DNA of 45,697 bases, from assembly GCA_030066195.1 (NCBI GenBank), contig JASJCB010000065.1:1-45697 (forward strand), read 5' to 3'. Position numbers and translations under genes: made by a program. A model generated the notes under the pieces. It saw only the letters and a program-made list of their open reading frames with translations, made no database searches and had not been told where the DNA came from. Of this stretch, positions 32,056-41,286 are shown piece by piece; the stretch's first letter is position 1; the number at the start of each line of letters is the position of its first letter. This DNA is from Acidobacteriota bacterium. Lineage in GTDB: Bacteria; Acidobacteriota; Holophagae; Acanthopleuribacterales; Acanthopleuribacteraceae.

Positions 32056-34272
32056 TCAATTCGCTCGGGCCATCGGCATTCTGGCGGCGAAGAATTCTTC
32101 GATGGGTCGAGGTTTGTCAACCGCGTAGCCCTGGGCGAAATCCACGCCCAGTTCGTGGACGGTTCGACGTACCGATTCGTTTTCCACGAATTCCGCGATC
32201 GTCTTTTTACCCATCAGCCGGCCCACGTCGTTGATCGATTTGACCATGGCCAGATCGACCGGCGTGGTGTCGATGTCCCTGATGAAACTGCCGTCTATTT
32301 TGACGTAATCCACATCCAGCGATTTCAGGTAACTGAAACTGGCCAGGCCGGACCCGAAATCGTCTATGGCGAAGTGGCAACCCAGACGGCGCATGGAGTC
32401 GATGAAGCTGACCGCATTGCTGAGGTCACCGATGGCCGCGGTCTCCGTGATTTCGAAACATACTTTTCCCGGAGGAATACCCGAACGGTTCAGCGAAGCC
32501 TCTACAAAACCAAGAAAAGCCTGATCGCCGAGCGACGGGCCCGACAGATTGATGGAGCACATGGACGTGCGCGCCAGTTGCAATGGATGGCGGGTCAACC
32601 AGTTGAAGGTGTTTTCCACGACCCACCGGTCCACCTTGCCCATCAGGTGGAACCGTTCCGCGGCCGGGATGAAGGTTCCCGGGGAGAGTATTTTGCCGTC
32701 CTGGTCCAGCATGCGCAGCAAGACTTCGAAATGGAGGTAGTCATCCATGCCCGAGGAACTCACGGGTGCAATGGATTGGCAAAACAAGCAAAAGCGGTCG
32801 TGTTCCAGCGCCTCGTTGATGCGAACCACCCATTGCATCTGGCGGCGGTTGACGGCTACTTGCAGATCCTCGGCCAGAATCATCTTCACCCGGTTGCGCC
32901 CCAGTTCCTTGGCGGTATAGCAGGCGGTGTCGGCCAGGCTGAGGAGACGGTCGAAGGCTTGCCCGCGCACCGGCACCACGCCGATGGAAATAGTGAACAC
33001 AAACAGGCGATTCTCCCAGGTGAAGCGATAGTTCTCAATCGCCGCGCATAGTTTCTCGGCCCGGGTCTCTGCCTCGGCGGGCAGACAGTTACGGAACAGG
33101 ACCGCAAATTCATCGCCGCCCAGCCTGGCGATGAGGTCGCCCTCTGCCAGGCATTGTTCCAGCACACAGGCAATCTGCTTGATCAGGTTATCGCCGACCA
33201 CGTGGCCACAGGTATCGTTGACCACCTTGAACTGGTCCAGGTCCAGATAGCATAGGGCCAGGGGTTCGGCATCCATTTCGACCTGTTGTATCAATACATT
33301 GCAGCGCTCTTCGAAGGCCGTTCGGTTGAGCAGCCCGGTCAAGCGGTCGTGTTCGGCGCGCCAGGTGAGTCGCCGCTCATAGTATAACCGCTCGAAGTTG
33401 GCGGCGGAAATAACCAACGGCACCACGCTTAGAACGCAAAGGAACAACAGCAGCACCGATAATTCGGCCAGATTGGAGGGCTGGGGAAACCCACCGGTCC
33501 CCGCCGCGGCCAAAGCCAGGACACCCAGATTCACCACCATCACCGCGGTATGGGTGTAAATGGGCGAGAAGCGAAGCGCGGACCAGATGAGTAAGGCCAG
33601 CGGGAGGAAATTGAGACCGGCCGCGTAAGACGGCGCCTGCTCCGCAAACCACAGGAAGAGAAACACCACCAGGGCCAGCGAACCCGCCCAGGCCAACTTT
33701 TCATATAGGTTTTCCACGGGTCCGGTCGAGAGATATTGCCTGCGCTCCACCATGCCGGCCAAACTGGTGAGCGCCGGACCGCATACCAGAACCGCAAATA
33801 AGTCGCCCAACCACCACTGAACCAGATCCTCGGAAAGCCGGTGGACCGGTTCCATCCCCACCAATACCAGACCCGGCACGCCGATACACGTGCTGACAGT
33901 AGCCAGGCAGGCGCCGCCCAACAACATGTAGAATCCGTTGCGAACCCGAATGGCCAACATGTTCGGCGGGCCGTAGCGTTTTAACAGGGCATGGGCCGCG
34001 ACCGGTCCCAGCGTGTTCCCCAAGAGGGAGAAGATCAGGAAAAGCGGCGGCACCGGCGCCGCGAAAAGGTGACCCAAAAGGACACCTAAGGCGATGCCGG
34101 GCCATATGTTCACGCCATATAGCAACACCGCCGCATAGGCAACGCCCGCCCCGGGCCAGATGGGAGTTACCTCACCCGGCATGGTAATGAACAACAGGGC
34201 GAATTGCACCCCGCCAAGGTAAAACAAGGCGACAAGGACGATGCGTAGGATGTGTGGGAGCCCGGGTTTCAT
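32056..34272 (-). CDS. MASE1-GGDEF-EAL c-di-GMP enzyme
   Basis: 738 residues. A MASE1 membrane sensor covers about 1-300, with several transmembrane helices and the TPIWPGAGVAYAAVLL signature. The GGDEF domain covers about 310-470 with intact ARLGGDEFAVLF. The EAL domain covers about 485-735 with EVL in place of EAL (FEVLLRM), NLSG, ITETAAI, DDFGSG and KIDGSFI. Both domains keep the catalytic residues I can identify, so it may make and degrade c-di-GMP, but which activity dominates cannot be read. No clear RxxD inhibitory site precedes GGDEF. GGAG lies about seven bases before ATG 34272. It is monocistronic, divergent from the ankyrin gene. Confidence 0.92.
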   Translation of the reverse strand: MKPGLPHILRIVLVALFYLGGVQFALLFITMPGEVTPIWPGAGVAYAAVLLYGVNIWPGIALGVLLGHLFAAPVPPLFLIFSLLGNTLGPVAAHALLKRYGPPNMLAIRVRNGFYMLLGGACLATVSTCIGVPGLVLVGMEPVHRLSEDLVQWWLGDLFAVLVCGPALTSLAGMVERRQYLSTGPVENLYEKLAWAGSLALVVFLFLWFAEQAPSYAAGLNFLPLALLIWSALRFSPIYTHTAVMVVNLGVLALAAAGTGGFPQPSNLAELSVLLLFLCVLSVVPLVISAANFERLYYERRLTWRAEHDRLTGLLNRTAFEERCNVLIQQVEMDAEPLALCYLDLDQFKVVNDTCGHVVGDNLIKQIACVLEQCLAEGDLIARLGGDEFAVLFRNCLPAEAETRAEKLCAAIENYRFTWENRLFVFTISIGVVPVRGQAFDRLLSLADTACYTAKELGRNRVKMILAEDLQVAVNRRQMQWVVRINEALEHDRFCLFCQSIAPVSSSGMDDYLHFEVLLRMLDQDGKILSPGTFIPAAERFHLMGKVDRWVVENTFNWLTRHPLQLARTSMCSINLSGPSLGDQAFLGFVEASLNRSGIPPGKVCFEITETAAIGDLSNAVSFIDSMRRLGCHFAIDDFGSGLASFSYLKSLDVDYVKIDGSFIRDIDTTPVDLAMVKSINDVGRLMGKKTIAEFVENESVRRTVHELGVDFAQGYAVDKPRPIEEFFAARMPMARAN

Positions 34273-34536
34273 AAGGCGGCTCCAGTGGGTGTTTGTGCTC
34301 AGCGATCACTGATGTTATCTTATCATTTATCGTCTGCATGGCCGGCCTTAATTAGCGAAACCTGCGCCGGCTTGACTAAAGCCTTTGTTTCATGGAACCG
34401 TTGAACGCCCGCGTCCGTACTGAATTGGGAACCTTGAAATCGATTTATCGTAACGTTACTATAGGTCTATTGAAGCCCCGGTCGTTTGGGTATACATCCT
34501 TGCCTTCGTGACGACGAAGGACCCTGGAGGTCTGAT

Positions 34537-35820
34537 TTGGTCACCGCTCTCTTCTGCTTGCTCCTACTTGCGCCTTTGCCGCCCGCCAATCTTTTGGAAG
34601 CTGCCCGATTCGGTCGGATGAGCGCCCTGACTCAGCCGATCAGCGCCGCCGATGTCAACCAAACCGATAAACAAAAACGAACGCCCCTGATGCACGCGGC
34701 CCTCAACGGAGACCTGATCATGGTGCGGCGCCTCTTGGATGCGGGCGCCGATGTGAACGCCCTCGACCGCCGCGGCAATTCCGCGCTGATGTACGCGGTT
34801 TTTCGGGGAAATACACGCCTGGTCGGGGCTTTGGTGGAGAAAGGGGCCGATGCCGGGCAAACCAATAAGGACGGATTCACGCCTTCCGTGGTCGCCCAGG
34901 AATTCCGCCGTACCGATACCACCAACCTGTTGATGGGCATTCCAAGTCCGCCGGAAAAAAATCACGCCGCGGTCTCGGCGGTTGAACGCGGCGATCTGGC
35001 CTGGTTGAAAGCCGCTGCCGGAAAGGGCGAAACCCTCAATTGGGTCACCGTTGACAATCGTTCGGCCCTGCACCTGGCCGCTGCCGGCGGACATGTGGAC
35101 CTGGTGGATTTCCTGCTGGCGAACGGGGCCGATATAAACGACGCCGACCGCAACGGCGTGACGGCGCTATTATTTGCCGTGGCGCGGGGCCGCCTGGAAA
35201 CCGCGAGCCTTCTGTTGAATAAGGGCGCCAATGCGGATCGTATCACTTCCAACGGCATTACGCCCCTGCGCGCGGCCGTACATCGCGGCGACGAAGCTAT
35301 GCTGGATCTGTTGGCGGGCGCGGGCGCCTCGGTCTTGGGCATGTCCAACGGGCAAACCAGAAAAACATCGAACGCGGGCAAAGGCTTGAGGAAGCTGAGA
35401 GGGGAAATTCGCCGGGCCAAATTGAGCCCATACCTGCTGGATACCCATTTCTCAGACAATTTGAGCCGGCCGGTTTACGCACCGGCTACCCCGTTTCGCG
35501 CGCCCAGGATTACGCAACAGGCAGACCCCGAAATTCCGGCCGCTTTCGCAAGAACGCTTCAAGGCGCACGGGTCAAGATTGTTGCCGTCATCGGCGCCAA
35601 CGGCCTTGCCGAGGATATTCGCATCCTTCACTCGGACACGGACTGGACCAAAGGCGTGGAGCTACCGTTCGGCAAGGCAGCGACGAAATGGCGCTTTCGA
35701 CCCGCGACAATCGGCGGTAAAGAAGCCGGCGCGCGCATGGAAGCCGAAATCATTCTCACCTGGCGTAGCAGTCAGCCCGACTTTGCCTACAACGTATCCT
35801 TTTCGCCGTTGCCTCAATAA
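34537..35820 (+). CDS. Exported ankyrin-repeat protein with TonB-like C-terminus
   Basis: 427 residues from TTG 34537, chosen because GGAGG (34526-34530) lies six bases upstream and the frame then begins with a signal peptide (MVTALFCLLLLAPLPPA). An earlier in-frame start at 34486 would place 17 polar residues before the signal. Ankyrin repeats lie at about 45-145 and 175-275 (TPLMHAALNGDLIMVRRLLDAGADVN, ALHLAAAGGHVDLVDFLLANGADIN). The last 80 residues (VKIVAVIGANGLAEDIRIL, WRFRPATIGG) look like a TonB C-terminal or TonB-like domain. Such fusions occur in exported proteins of Acidobacteriota; the partner is unknown. Confidence 0.8.
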   Translation: MVTALFCLLLLAPLPPANLLEAARFGRMSALTQPISAADVNQTDKQKRTPLMHAALNGDLIMVRRLLDAGADVNALDRRGNSALMYAVFRGNTRLVGALVEKGADAGQTNKDGFTPSVVAQEFRRTDTTNLLMGIPSPPEKNHAAVSAVERGDLAWLKAAAGKGETLNWVTVDNRSALHLAAAGGHVDLVDFLLANGADINDADRNGVTALLFAVARGRLETASLLLNKGANADRITSNGITPLRAAVHRGDEAMLDLLAGAGASVLGMSNGQTRKTSNAGKGLRKLRGEIRRAKLSPYLLDTHFSDNLSRPVYAPATPFRAPRITQQADPEIPAAFARTLQGARVKIVAVIGANGLAEDIRILHSDTDWTKGVELPFGKAATKWRFRPATIGGKEAGARMEAEIILTWRSSQPDFAYNVSFSPLPQ

Positions 35821-35882
35821 AAAGTCGCCTACCTAAACGCTTGTAATGGGATTCGTTAGGATTTTGTGTTCGCGGCACCTGG

Positions 35883-35911
35883 TTGACAACACCCATATAC
35901 TGCCCAATAAT
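35883..35911 (+). promoter_or_regulatory. Sigma-70-type promoter of the Uma2-like gene
   Basis: TTGACA (35883-35888) is followed after 17 bases by AATAAT (35906-35911). The predicted transcript start is near 35918, directly at the AGGAGG ribosome-binding site (35918-35923), so the leader is very short before ATG 35928. Confidence 0.8.
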
Positions 35912-35927
35912 AGACTTAGGAGGCATT

Positions 35928-37022
35928 ATGAACAGTTCCGCCTACCAGTATGAAATGGACGCGTCATTGCCGTACCTGGAGCCGATTGTCCATACCGATT
36001 TCGGGGAAGAAATTCCCTACTATGATGAGGAGTTGGGCGTGGGTCAAAGCCATGGGCATTCGGAGATGGTCTATACAATATCCACGGCTCTGAAAACCGT
36101 GGCTGCCGAGACCCCCTACCATTATATCAGCGACCACCCTGTCTGGTATTGGGATGAGAACCTGAAGAAGAAAGTGTTCTTCCCTGATTTTTCACTGGTG
36201 AAAACTGATCATATCAAATCCGTTACGGCGCAACAGATGTTGCTGGTCGGCGAAATCGTGACAACTCACCATAAAGCCAAAAGAGAGAAGGATACGGTCA
36301 GAATGTACGAGCGCAACCAGGCCCACCGGGTCCCGGAGTTTTTGCTGCTCTTTCCGGAGATGGATGATGACCGGGTTTTGACATGGTATGTTCTAAGAAA
36401 CGGTAAATACGAGCCTTTGATACCGAAAAACGGCATTTACGAAAGCGTCGTTATTCCCGGACTGGCAATTGAACCTATTCCCAAGGAAGATTGGAGGCTG
36501 GGCTGTAAATTCAAGGCGCTCTGGCGGGGAAGATTGATCCGCACCAGCATGGAAGAGTACGCCTTACGGAGGGAAGCGGAATGGAGAGCCCAGGAACATC
36601 TTGAAACCATTGACGTTCATGTCTATAGGGCCAACGTAGCAGAGCAAGAAGCTATCGCGGAGAGAATGCGGGCCAAGGAAGAAAAGCAGCGAGCCGAAGC
36701 TGAAAAGCAGCGAGCCGACGCCGAAAGGCAGCGAGCCGATGCTGAAAAGCAGCGGGCCGACGCCGAAATGCAGCGAGCAGAAGCCGAAAGGCAGCAGGCC
36801 ATGGCCGAAATGCAGCGAGCAGAAGCCGAAAGGCAACAGGCCAGGACCGAAATGCAGCGGGCCGAGGCAGAAAAACAACGAGCTGAGGCTGAAAAAATAC
36901 GAGCTGACTTGGAAAAGCTAAAGACAGAAGAGAAAAGTCGACAAGTCATTGAGGAAAAGCAGCGAGCGGATCGGCTGGAAGCCGAGCTTGAAGCTTTGAA
37001 ACGTCGTTTGGCCGGAGAATGA
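35928..37022 (+). CDS. Uma2-type (DUF820) endonuclease-like protein with heptad-repeat tail
   Basis: 364 residues. The N-terminal 200 residues match the Uma2 family (PD-(D/E)xK fold): a PDFSLV motif with Asp, a strand LLVGEIVTT with Glu, then a Lys-rich stretch. Uma2 proteins are common in Cyanobacteria and Planctomycetes and are of unclear function, with nuclease activity suspected. From about residue 250, eleven nearly perfect seven-residue units (EKQRAEA/ERQRADA type) form a long charged coiled coil, encoded by 21-bp DNA repeats. GC content is lower than in the neighbours. ATG 35928 has AGGAGG four bases upstream. It has its own promoter and is likely monocistronic. Confidence 0.85.
   Translation: MNSSAYQYEMDASLPYLEPIVHTDFGEEIPYYDEELGVGQSHGHSEMVYTISTALKTVAAETPYHYISDHPVWYWDENLKKKVFFPDFSLVKTDHIKSVTAQQMLLVGEIVTTHHKAKREKDTVRMYERNQAHRVPEFLLLFPEMDDDRVLTWYVLRNGKYEPLIPKNGIYESVVIPGLAIEPIPKEDWRLGCKFKALWRGRLIRTSMEEYALRREAEWRAQEHLETIDVHVYRANVAEQEAIAERMRAKEEKQRAEAEKQRADAERQRADAEKQRADAEMQRAEAERQQAMAEMQRAEAERQQARTEMQRAEAEKQRAEAEKIRADLEKLKTEEKSRQVIEEKQRADRLEAELEALKRRLAGE
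36680..36910 (+). repeat. 21-bp tandem repeats encoding heptads
   Basis: About eleven copies of a GAAAAGCAGCGAGCCGAYGCC-like unit, in frame within the Uma2-type gene. Units vary mainly at the third codon and at the last two residues, so copy number could change by slippage. Confidence 0.9.
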
Positions 37023-37023
37023 T

Positions 37024-37044
37024 GCCGCGCCTCTTGGGCGCGGC
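37024..37044. terminator. Hairpin between the convergent Uma2-type and purH genes
   Basis: The stem GCCGCGCC (37024-37031) pairs with GGCGCGGC (37037-37044) around a 5-base loop. It lies two bases after the Uma2-type stop and eight bases beyond the purH end at 37052, so it may serve both. T-runs are weak on both strands. Confidence 0.55.
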
Positions 37045-37051
37045 TTGTTGA

Positions 37052-38623
37052 TCAATGCTTGAAGTGGCGCGTTTCGGTGAAGAACAGGGCGATGCCGTGT
37101 TCGTTGGCCGCCTGAATCACTTCCTCGTCGCGGATGGAACCACCCGGCTCCACAATCGCCCGCACACCGGCCTCGGCGGCGGCGTCGATGGAGTCACGGA
37201 ATGGGAAGAAGGCATCGGAAGCCATGGCCGTACCCGAAACGGACAATTCCGCCTCGGTCGCCTTGGCAATGGCAATCTTGGCGCTGTCCACGCGGCTCAT
37301 CTGACCCGCGCCCACGCCTATCGCGCCGTCTTTATCGGCGTACACGATGGCGTTGGATTTCACGTGCGCCACGATGGTCCAGGCCATCTTCAGGGCCGCA
37401 ACATCGTCCTCCGAAGGTTGGTGTTCGCTGACCAGTTTCCAATCCTCGAAGGGCACGCGCTTGGCGTCCTTGTCCTGAACCAACAGGGCGTGATCCAACC
37501 GCTTGAAGTCCAGGCTTTGCAGGCCGCCCCCGGGCTCCTTTATTTCCAGCACGCGCAGGTTCTTCTTGCGCTTGAATTTCTTACGAGCGCCCTCGCTGAA
37601 GGAGGGCGCAATCACTAACTCGGCAAATGCCTCGTTGATTGCCTTGGCCGTGTCCTCGTCCACCTCGCGGTTGAACGCCAGCACGCCGCCGAAGGCGCTG
37701 ACCGGGTCTACCTTGCGGGCGCGGCGAAAAGCCGATTCCAAATCGGGACCGGTGCCCACGCCGCAGGGGTTCGTATGTTTCACCACCACTGCCGCCGTAA
37801 CGGTGAAATCACGCACACATCGCCAGGCCGCTTCCATATCGACCAGGTTGTTGTAACTGAGCAGCTTGCCCTGGTGCTGGGTCACATAATCCGGCAGTTC
37901 GTTGCCCGCTACGACATAACTGGCGGCGCGTTGGTGCGGGTTCTCGCCGTAGCGAAGGGTTTCGGTGCGTACCGCGGACAGGCGGAAGACCTCGGGGAGT
38001 TCGCCGTCGTCGCTATGGGCCAGTTCGTCGCCGTCGGCCTGAACGCGGTCCAGCCAGTCGGCAATCTTCATGTCGTAGGCAAAGGTGTGCTGGAAGGCTT
38101 TTTGGGCCATGCGCAGACGGAAGGCCAAGGTGGGCAAGGGACCGTCGCCGATCTCTTCCAGGAATTGGGGGTAGTCGGCGGGATCGGTGAGAATGGTCAG
38201 GTGACGGAAATTCTTGGCGGTGGCGCGCACCATGGTGGGACCGCCGATGTCGATGTTCTCGACGGCGTCGGCCACGGTGACATCATCGCGTGCAATCGTT
38301 TGGGCAAAGGGGTACAGATTCACCACCACGGCGTGAAAGGGCGCGATGTCGTGCTTTTCCAGTTCGGCGCGATGGGTTTCCAATTCGTACCGGGCCAGCA
38401 GGGCGCCGTGGATGCGCGGGTTGAGGGTCTTGACCCTGCCGTCCAGGATCTCCGGGAAGCCGGTTACGTCACTCACCTTGACGGGGCTCAAGCCCGCCTC
38501 GCTCAAGTGGCGGAAGGTGCCGCCGGAACTAACGATTTCAAATCCGCGATCGGCCAGCGCTTGGGCAAAATCGGCGATGCCGCTCTTATCGGATACACTA
38601 ATCAGCACACGTTTGGTTGCCAT
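37052..38623 (-). CDS. purH: Bifunctional AICAR transformylase/IMP cyclohydrolase
   Basis: 523 residues, the usual length. It catalyses the last two steps of IMP synthesis: formylation of AICAR with 10-formyl-THF, then ring closure. The N-terminal IMP cyclohydrolase domain shows LISVSDKSGIADFAQAL, DGRVKTLNPRIHG and IDIGGPTMVRATAKN. The C-terminal transformylase domain shows AAVVVKHTNPCGVG, KSNAIVYA and GAGQMSRVDS. GGGGG lies upstream of ATG 38623. It follows an exported unknown gene (46-bp gap) and fbp on the same strand, so it may be the last gene of a three-gene transcript. Purine biosynthesis takes place in the cytoplasm. Confidence 0.97.
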   Translation of the reverse strand: MATKRVLISVSDKSGIADFAQALADRGFEIVSSGGTFRHLSEAGLSPVKVSDVTGFPEILDGRVKTLNPRIHGALLARYELETHRAELEKHDIAPFHAVVVNLYPFAQTIARDDVTVADAVENIDIGGPTMVRATAKNFRHLTILTDPADYPQFLEEIGDGPLPTLAFRLRMAQKAFQHTFAYDMKIADWLDRVQADGDELAHSDDGELPEVFRLSAVRTETLRYGENPHQRAASYVVAGNELPDYVTQHQGKLLSYNNLVDMEAAWRCVRDFTVTAAVVVKHTNPCGVGTGPDLESAFRRARKVDPVSAFGGVLAFNREVDEDTAKAINEAFAELVIAPSFSEGARKKFKRKKNLRVLEIKEPGGGLQSLDFKRLDHALLVQDKDAKRVPFEDWKLVSEHQPSEDDVAALKMAWTIVAHVKSNAIVYADKDGAIGVGAGQMSRVDSAKIAIAKATEAELSVSGTAMASDAFFPFRDSIDAAAEAGVRAIVEPGGSIRDEEVIQAANEHGIALFFTETRHFKH

Positions 38624-38669
38624 GCTCTATGATCCCCCGGTAATCCAAATCCATTGTCAAATGTGGGTT

Positions 38670-39395
38670 TTATTTTGGTGCAGTGGAGTGTTGTCGGCCG
38701 ACGCCCTTTTTCTTGAAAGGCATGCGGGTCACATCGCCGCGGGCCGAACCCCAGGCATAATACCAGAGATGGGCGGAATACCGGGCAAGATTCGAGAAAT
38801 AAATACTGCCCACCCCGAAGACGGCGTCGCGCTCGTCGAAGAGGTGACGGGGATTGTTGCCGGCTTTGCTATATCGGTCTTCCAGCAGCCGCTGATGATC
38901 GGCGCGTACTTGCGGCACCCGGGCCAGTTCCTGCCGCAGCCAGGCGGTGGTGACTTCCAGGGACTGGTAACCGTCGAACACGAAATAGCATTTGTTCAAC
39001 TTGCGGTTCACGTAATAGGGAAACCCCCTGCGCACGGCGGTGGTGCCGGCAAGTGAAGGATCGGTGTAGACGGCAACCAGGCCGGTAACGAAGCCCATCT
39101 GGGCGACCACCTTCCCAAAATGAACACGACTGTTGACCATCTTGGTGATCTTGTCGGCCTCGCGGAAGATAACGGCATCGGTGATCTTGCCTGGAGGCGC
39201 CTTCAGCCCGCGCTCCAAACCGTAGAATAGGGACTTACTGTGCTTTTTGACCAGGAAACGCAGGGTTTCGGGCAGGATGGTGTGTGCCTTGTACGCGGCG
39301 TATTTGCGTACGCGAATTCCGGGATCATTCTCTTTAGGAGCGGCTTGCAGGATTATCGAGCTTGGGATCAACAGGAGCAGGAACAAGATGCGCAT
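38670..39395 (-). CDS. Exported protein of unknown function between fbp and purH
   Basis: 241 residues with a signal peptide (MRILFLLLLIPSSIILQAA). The mature part starts with AAYKAHTILPETLRFLVKKHSKSLFYGLERG, a His-containing helical pattern that faintly recalls zinc-dependent phospholipase C/P1-nuclease-like proteins. Other features are YYVNRKLNKCYFVFDGYQSLE and a C-terminal aromatic stretch (LWYYAWGSARGD). I cannot assign a function. It lies 22 bases after the fbp stop and 46 bases before purH, all on the minus strand, so co-transcription is likely although its role is probably unrelated. Confidence 0.7.
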   Translation of the reverse strand: MRILFLLLLIPSSIILQAAPKENDPGIRVRKYAAYKAHTILPETLRFLVKKHSKSLFYGLERGLKAPPGKITDAVIFREADKITKMVNSRVHFGKVVAQMGFVTGLVAVYTDPSLAGTTAVRRGFPYYVNRKLNKCYFVFDGYQSLEVTTAWLRQELARVPQVRADHQRLLEDRYSKAGNNPRHLFDERDAVFGVGSIYFSNLARYSAHLWYYAWGSARGDVTRMPFKKKGVGRQHSTAPK

Positions 39396-39417
39396 GTCCG
39401 TTTACCTCGCGGTTGTC

Positions 39418-40452
39418 TTAAGAGAACTCGGGTCCTTTCTTCAAAAAACTCTCAGCGGTATCCACGGCCCCGGCGCTGCCGATGAACAGGGGAACGCGCT
39501 GGTGTAACTCGGTAGGCTTGATGTCCATAATACGGCCGAAACCGTCGCTTGCCTTGCCGCCCGCCTGCTCGATGAGGTAGGCCATGGGGTTGCATTCGTA
39601 CATCAGGCGCAACTTGCCGTCGGGCGCCTTGCGGGTGGCCGGGTACATGAAGATGCCGCCGTACAGCAGGGTGCGGTGCACGTCGGCCACCAGGGTGCCG
39701 ATGTAGCGCAAGCTGTAGGGCCGCCCGGTCGCCTTGTCTTCTTCCTGGAGATGAGCCAGGAATTGCTTCATACCGTCTTGGAACAGATGGTAATAGCCCT
39801 GGTTGGTGCTGTAGTATTTGCCGCGCTCGGGAATCCGCATGTCCGGGTGCGACAATAGGAACTCGCCGATGCTGGGGTCCAGGGTGAAGCCGTTAACGCC
39901 GTTGCCGGTGGTGTAGACCAACATGGTGCTGGAACCGTAGACCACATACCCCGCGGCCACCTGTTGGTTACCCGGTTTCAGGACTTCCTCGCGCAGGTCG
40001 CCGATATCTTTCGAGGTATTGGTGCGCCGGTAAACCGAGAAGATGGTGCCGATCGTCACGTTGACATCGATATTCGACGAACCGTCCAGGGGATCGAACA
40101 GCACCACGTATTTGCCGGTGGCCGAGGTGACCGGTATGATGTCGTCGTGCTCTTCAGAAGCCAGGATGCTGCATTCGCCGCCGCGACTAAGGGCGTTGAT
40201 CAATTCCTGGTGGGCAAATGCATCGAGTTTTTTGACTTCTTCGCCGTGAACATTCTCCTTGCCGGTGATACCCAAAATATCGACCAGACCGGCCTTGTTG
40301 ACCTCGCGATTGATAATGCGCGACGCCAGTCCGACATCGCGCAGCAGGTGTGACAACTCGCCGGATGCAAATTCAAAATCCGCCTGGCGCTCGATAATGA
40401 ACTGTTCCAGGGTGACAACCTGACGGCCCTCGCTTGTTTCCATTCCACTCAT
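39418..40452 (-). CDS. fbp: Class I fructose-1,6-bisphosphatase
   Basis: 344 residues, typical for class I. It hydrolyses fructose 1,6-bisphosphate in gluconeogenesis, in the cytoplasm. Metal- and substrate-binding motifs are present: SEEHDD, the family signature VVLFDPLDGSSNIDVNV, and YIGTLVADVHRTLLYGGIFMYPAT. ATG 40452 was chosen because GGAGG (40463-40467) lies 10 bases upstream; ATG 40443 would be 19 bases away. It is the first gene of a same-strand run with an exported unknown and purH. No unusual residues were noticed. Confidence 0.96.
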   Translation of the reverse strand: MSGMETSEGRQVVTLEQFIIERQADFEFASGELSHLLRDVGLASRIINREVNKAGLVDILGITGKENVHGEEVKKLDAFAHQELINALSRGGECSILASEEHDDIIPVTSATGKYVVLFDPLDGSSNIDVNVTIGTIFSVYRRTNTSKDIGDLREEVLKPGNQQVAAGYVVYGSSTMLVYTTGNGVNGFTLDPSIGEFLLSHPDMRIPERGKYYSTNQGYYHLFQDGMKQFLAHLQEEDKATGRPYSLRYIGTLVADVHRTLLYGGIFMYPATRKAPDGKLRLMYECNPMAYLIEQAGGKASDGFGRIMDIKPTELHQRVPLFIGSAGAVDTAESFLKKGPEFS

Positions 40453-40584
40453 ACCTTTTCATCCTCCACGGTTAGGCAATCCAATACAGCAATCATAGCA
40501 GATCTTGATTGGAATGGAATATAAGGTCATTCGTGGAAAAATATTTCGGAAGAGCGTAACACTCGGCGTGAAAAAAGGCCGAAG

Positions 40585-40613
40585 CCGGGCGTACGCATGT
40601 CGCGTACGCCCGG
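40585..40613 (-). terminator. Rho-independent terminator of pspA
   Basis: A perfect 12-bp stem, CCGGGCGTACGC (40585-40596) with GCGTACGCCCGG (40602-40613), has a 5-base loop. On the minus strand it is followed by CTTCGGCCTTTTTT. It begins 10 bases past the pspA stop. Confidence 0.9.
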
Positions 40614-40623
40614 TCTGTCGATG

Positions 40624-41286
40624 CTATTCAGACCGGGAGAGGGCCGCCTTCATCTCGGCCAGTTCCTGGTCCACGTTGTAGTTTTGCATGTAGTTTTCCA
40701 ATTGGTCGCCGGTTTCCTCCTCGGGGTCGAGGACGGCGGTGACCTCGGATTCGGCAATAATGGTACGTTCCTCGATGCGGGCCAGCACCTCATTGACGGG
40801 TTCGCTGACAACCTGGTTGGACAGAGCCAGGCCGCTCATGCCCCGGCTCAACCAGATGCGTTGCTTCAACAGGCGTCGTTTGTCGCGTAACTGTTCCAAA
40901 TCCTGCTCCATACGGTCCAGCACCTTGCGGTGGCCGGCAGCCAGTTTTTCGGTTCGGGCCAGTTGTTGTTTCAGTTCGTCGCGGTGATTGGCCGCGGTTT
41001 GTTTGCGACTGATCGCCTGGCGAGCCGCTTCCTCGCTGTCGTCAGCCAGGGCGGTTTGGGCAATGGTTTGCATGCGCTGGATACGGCTCTCTTCTTCGCC
41101 GATCCGCTCTTCAAGCTGTACCCGAAAGGCGCGAGCATGATTCAAGGCGCGACGGGCGCCCTCGATTGCGGCCACCCGCTCGCGAACCAACTGATCCAGC
41201 ATCTCCTCGGGATGTTCCATCCGGTCCACCCGGGCATGGGCCTTGGAGGACATCACTCTTCGTACGCGTTCCCATATCATGACCAT
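40624..41286 (-). CDS. pspA: PspA/IM30 family membrane-stress protein
   Basis: 220 residues, the usual length for phage shock protein A. The N-terminal amphipathic helix (MIWERVRRVMSSKAHARVDRMEHPEEMLDQLVRE) and the long coiled coil with many Arg, Glu and Gln residues are typical. PspA binds and stabilises the inner membrane under stress and belongs to the ESCRT-III superfamily. ATG 41286 has GGAGG six bases upstream; ATG 41280 is also in frame. No PspF or PspBC homologues are adjacent, as is common outside Enterobacteria. It is monocistronic, with a strong terminator. Confidence 0.9.
   Translation of the reverse strand: MVMIWERVRRVMSSKAHARVDRMEHPEEMLDQLVRERVAAIEGARRALNHARAFRVQLEERIGEEESRIQRMQTIAQTALADDSEEAARQAISRKQTAANHRDELKQQLARTEKLAAGHRKVLDRMEQDLEQLRDKRRLLKQRIWLSRGMSGLALSNQVVSEPVNEVLARIEERTIIAESEVTAVLDPEEETGDQLENYMQNYNVDQELAEMKAALSRSE

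Noticed and set aside
38640..38665. TTGACA upstream of purH on the minus strand
   Set aside because: No -10 at 16-18 bases; transcription from the upstream genes explains purH equally well.
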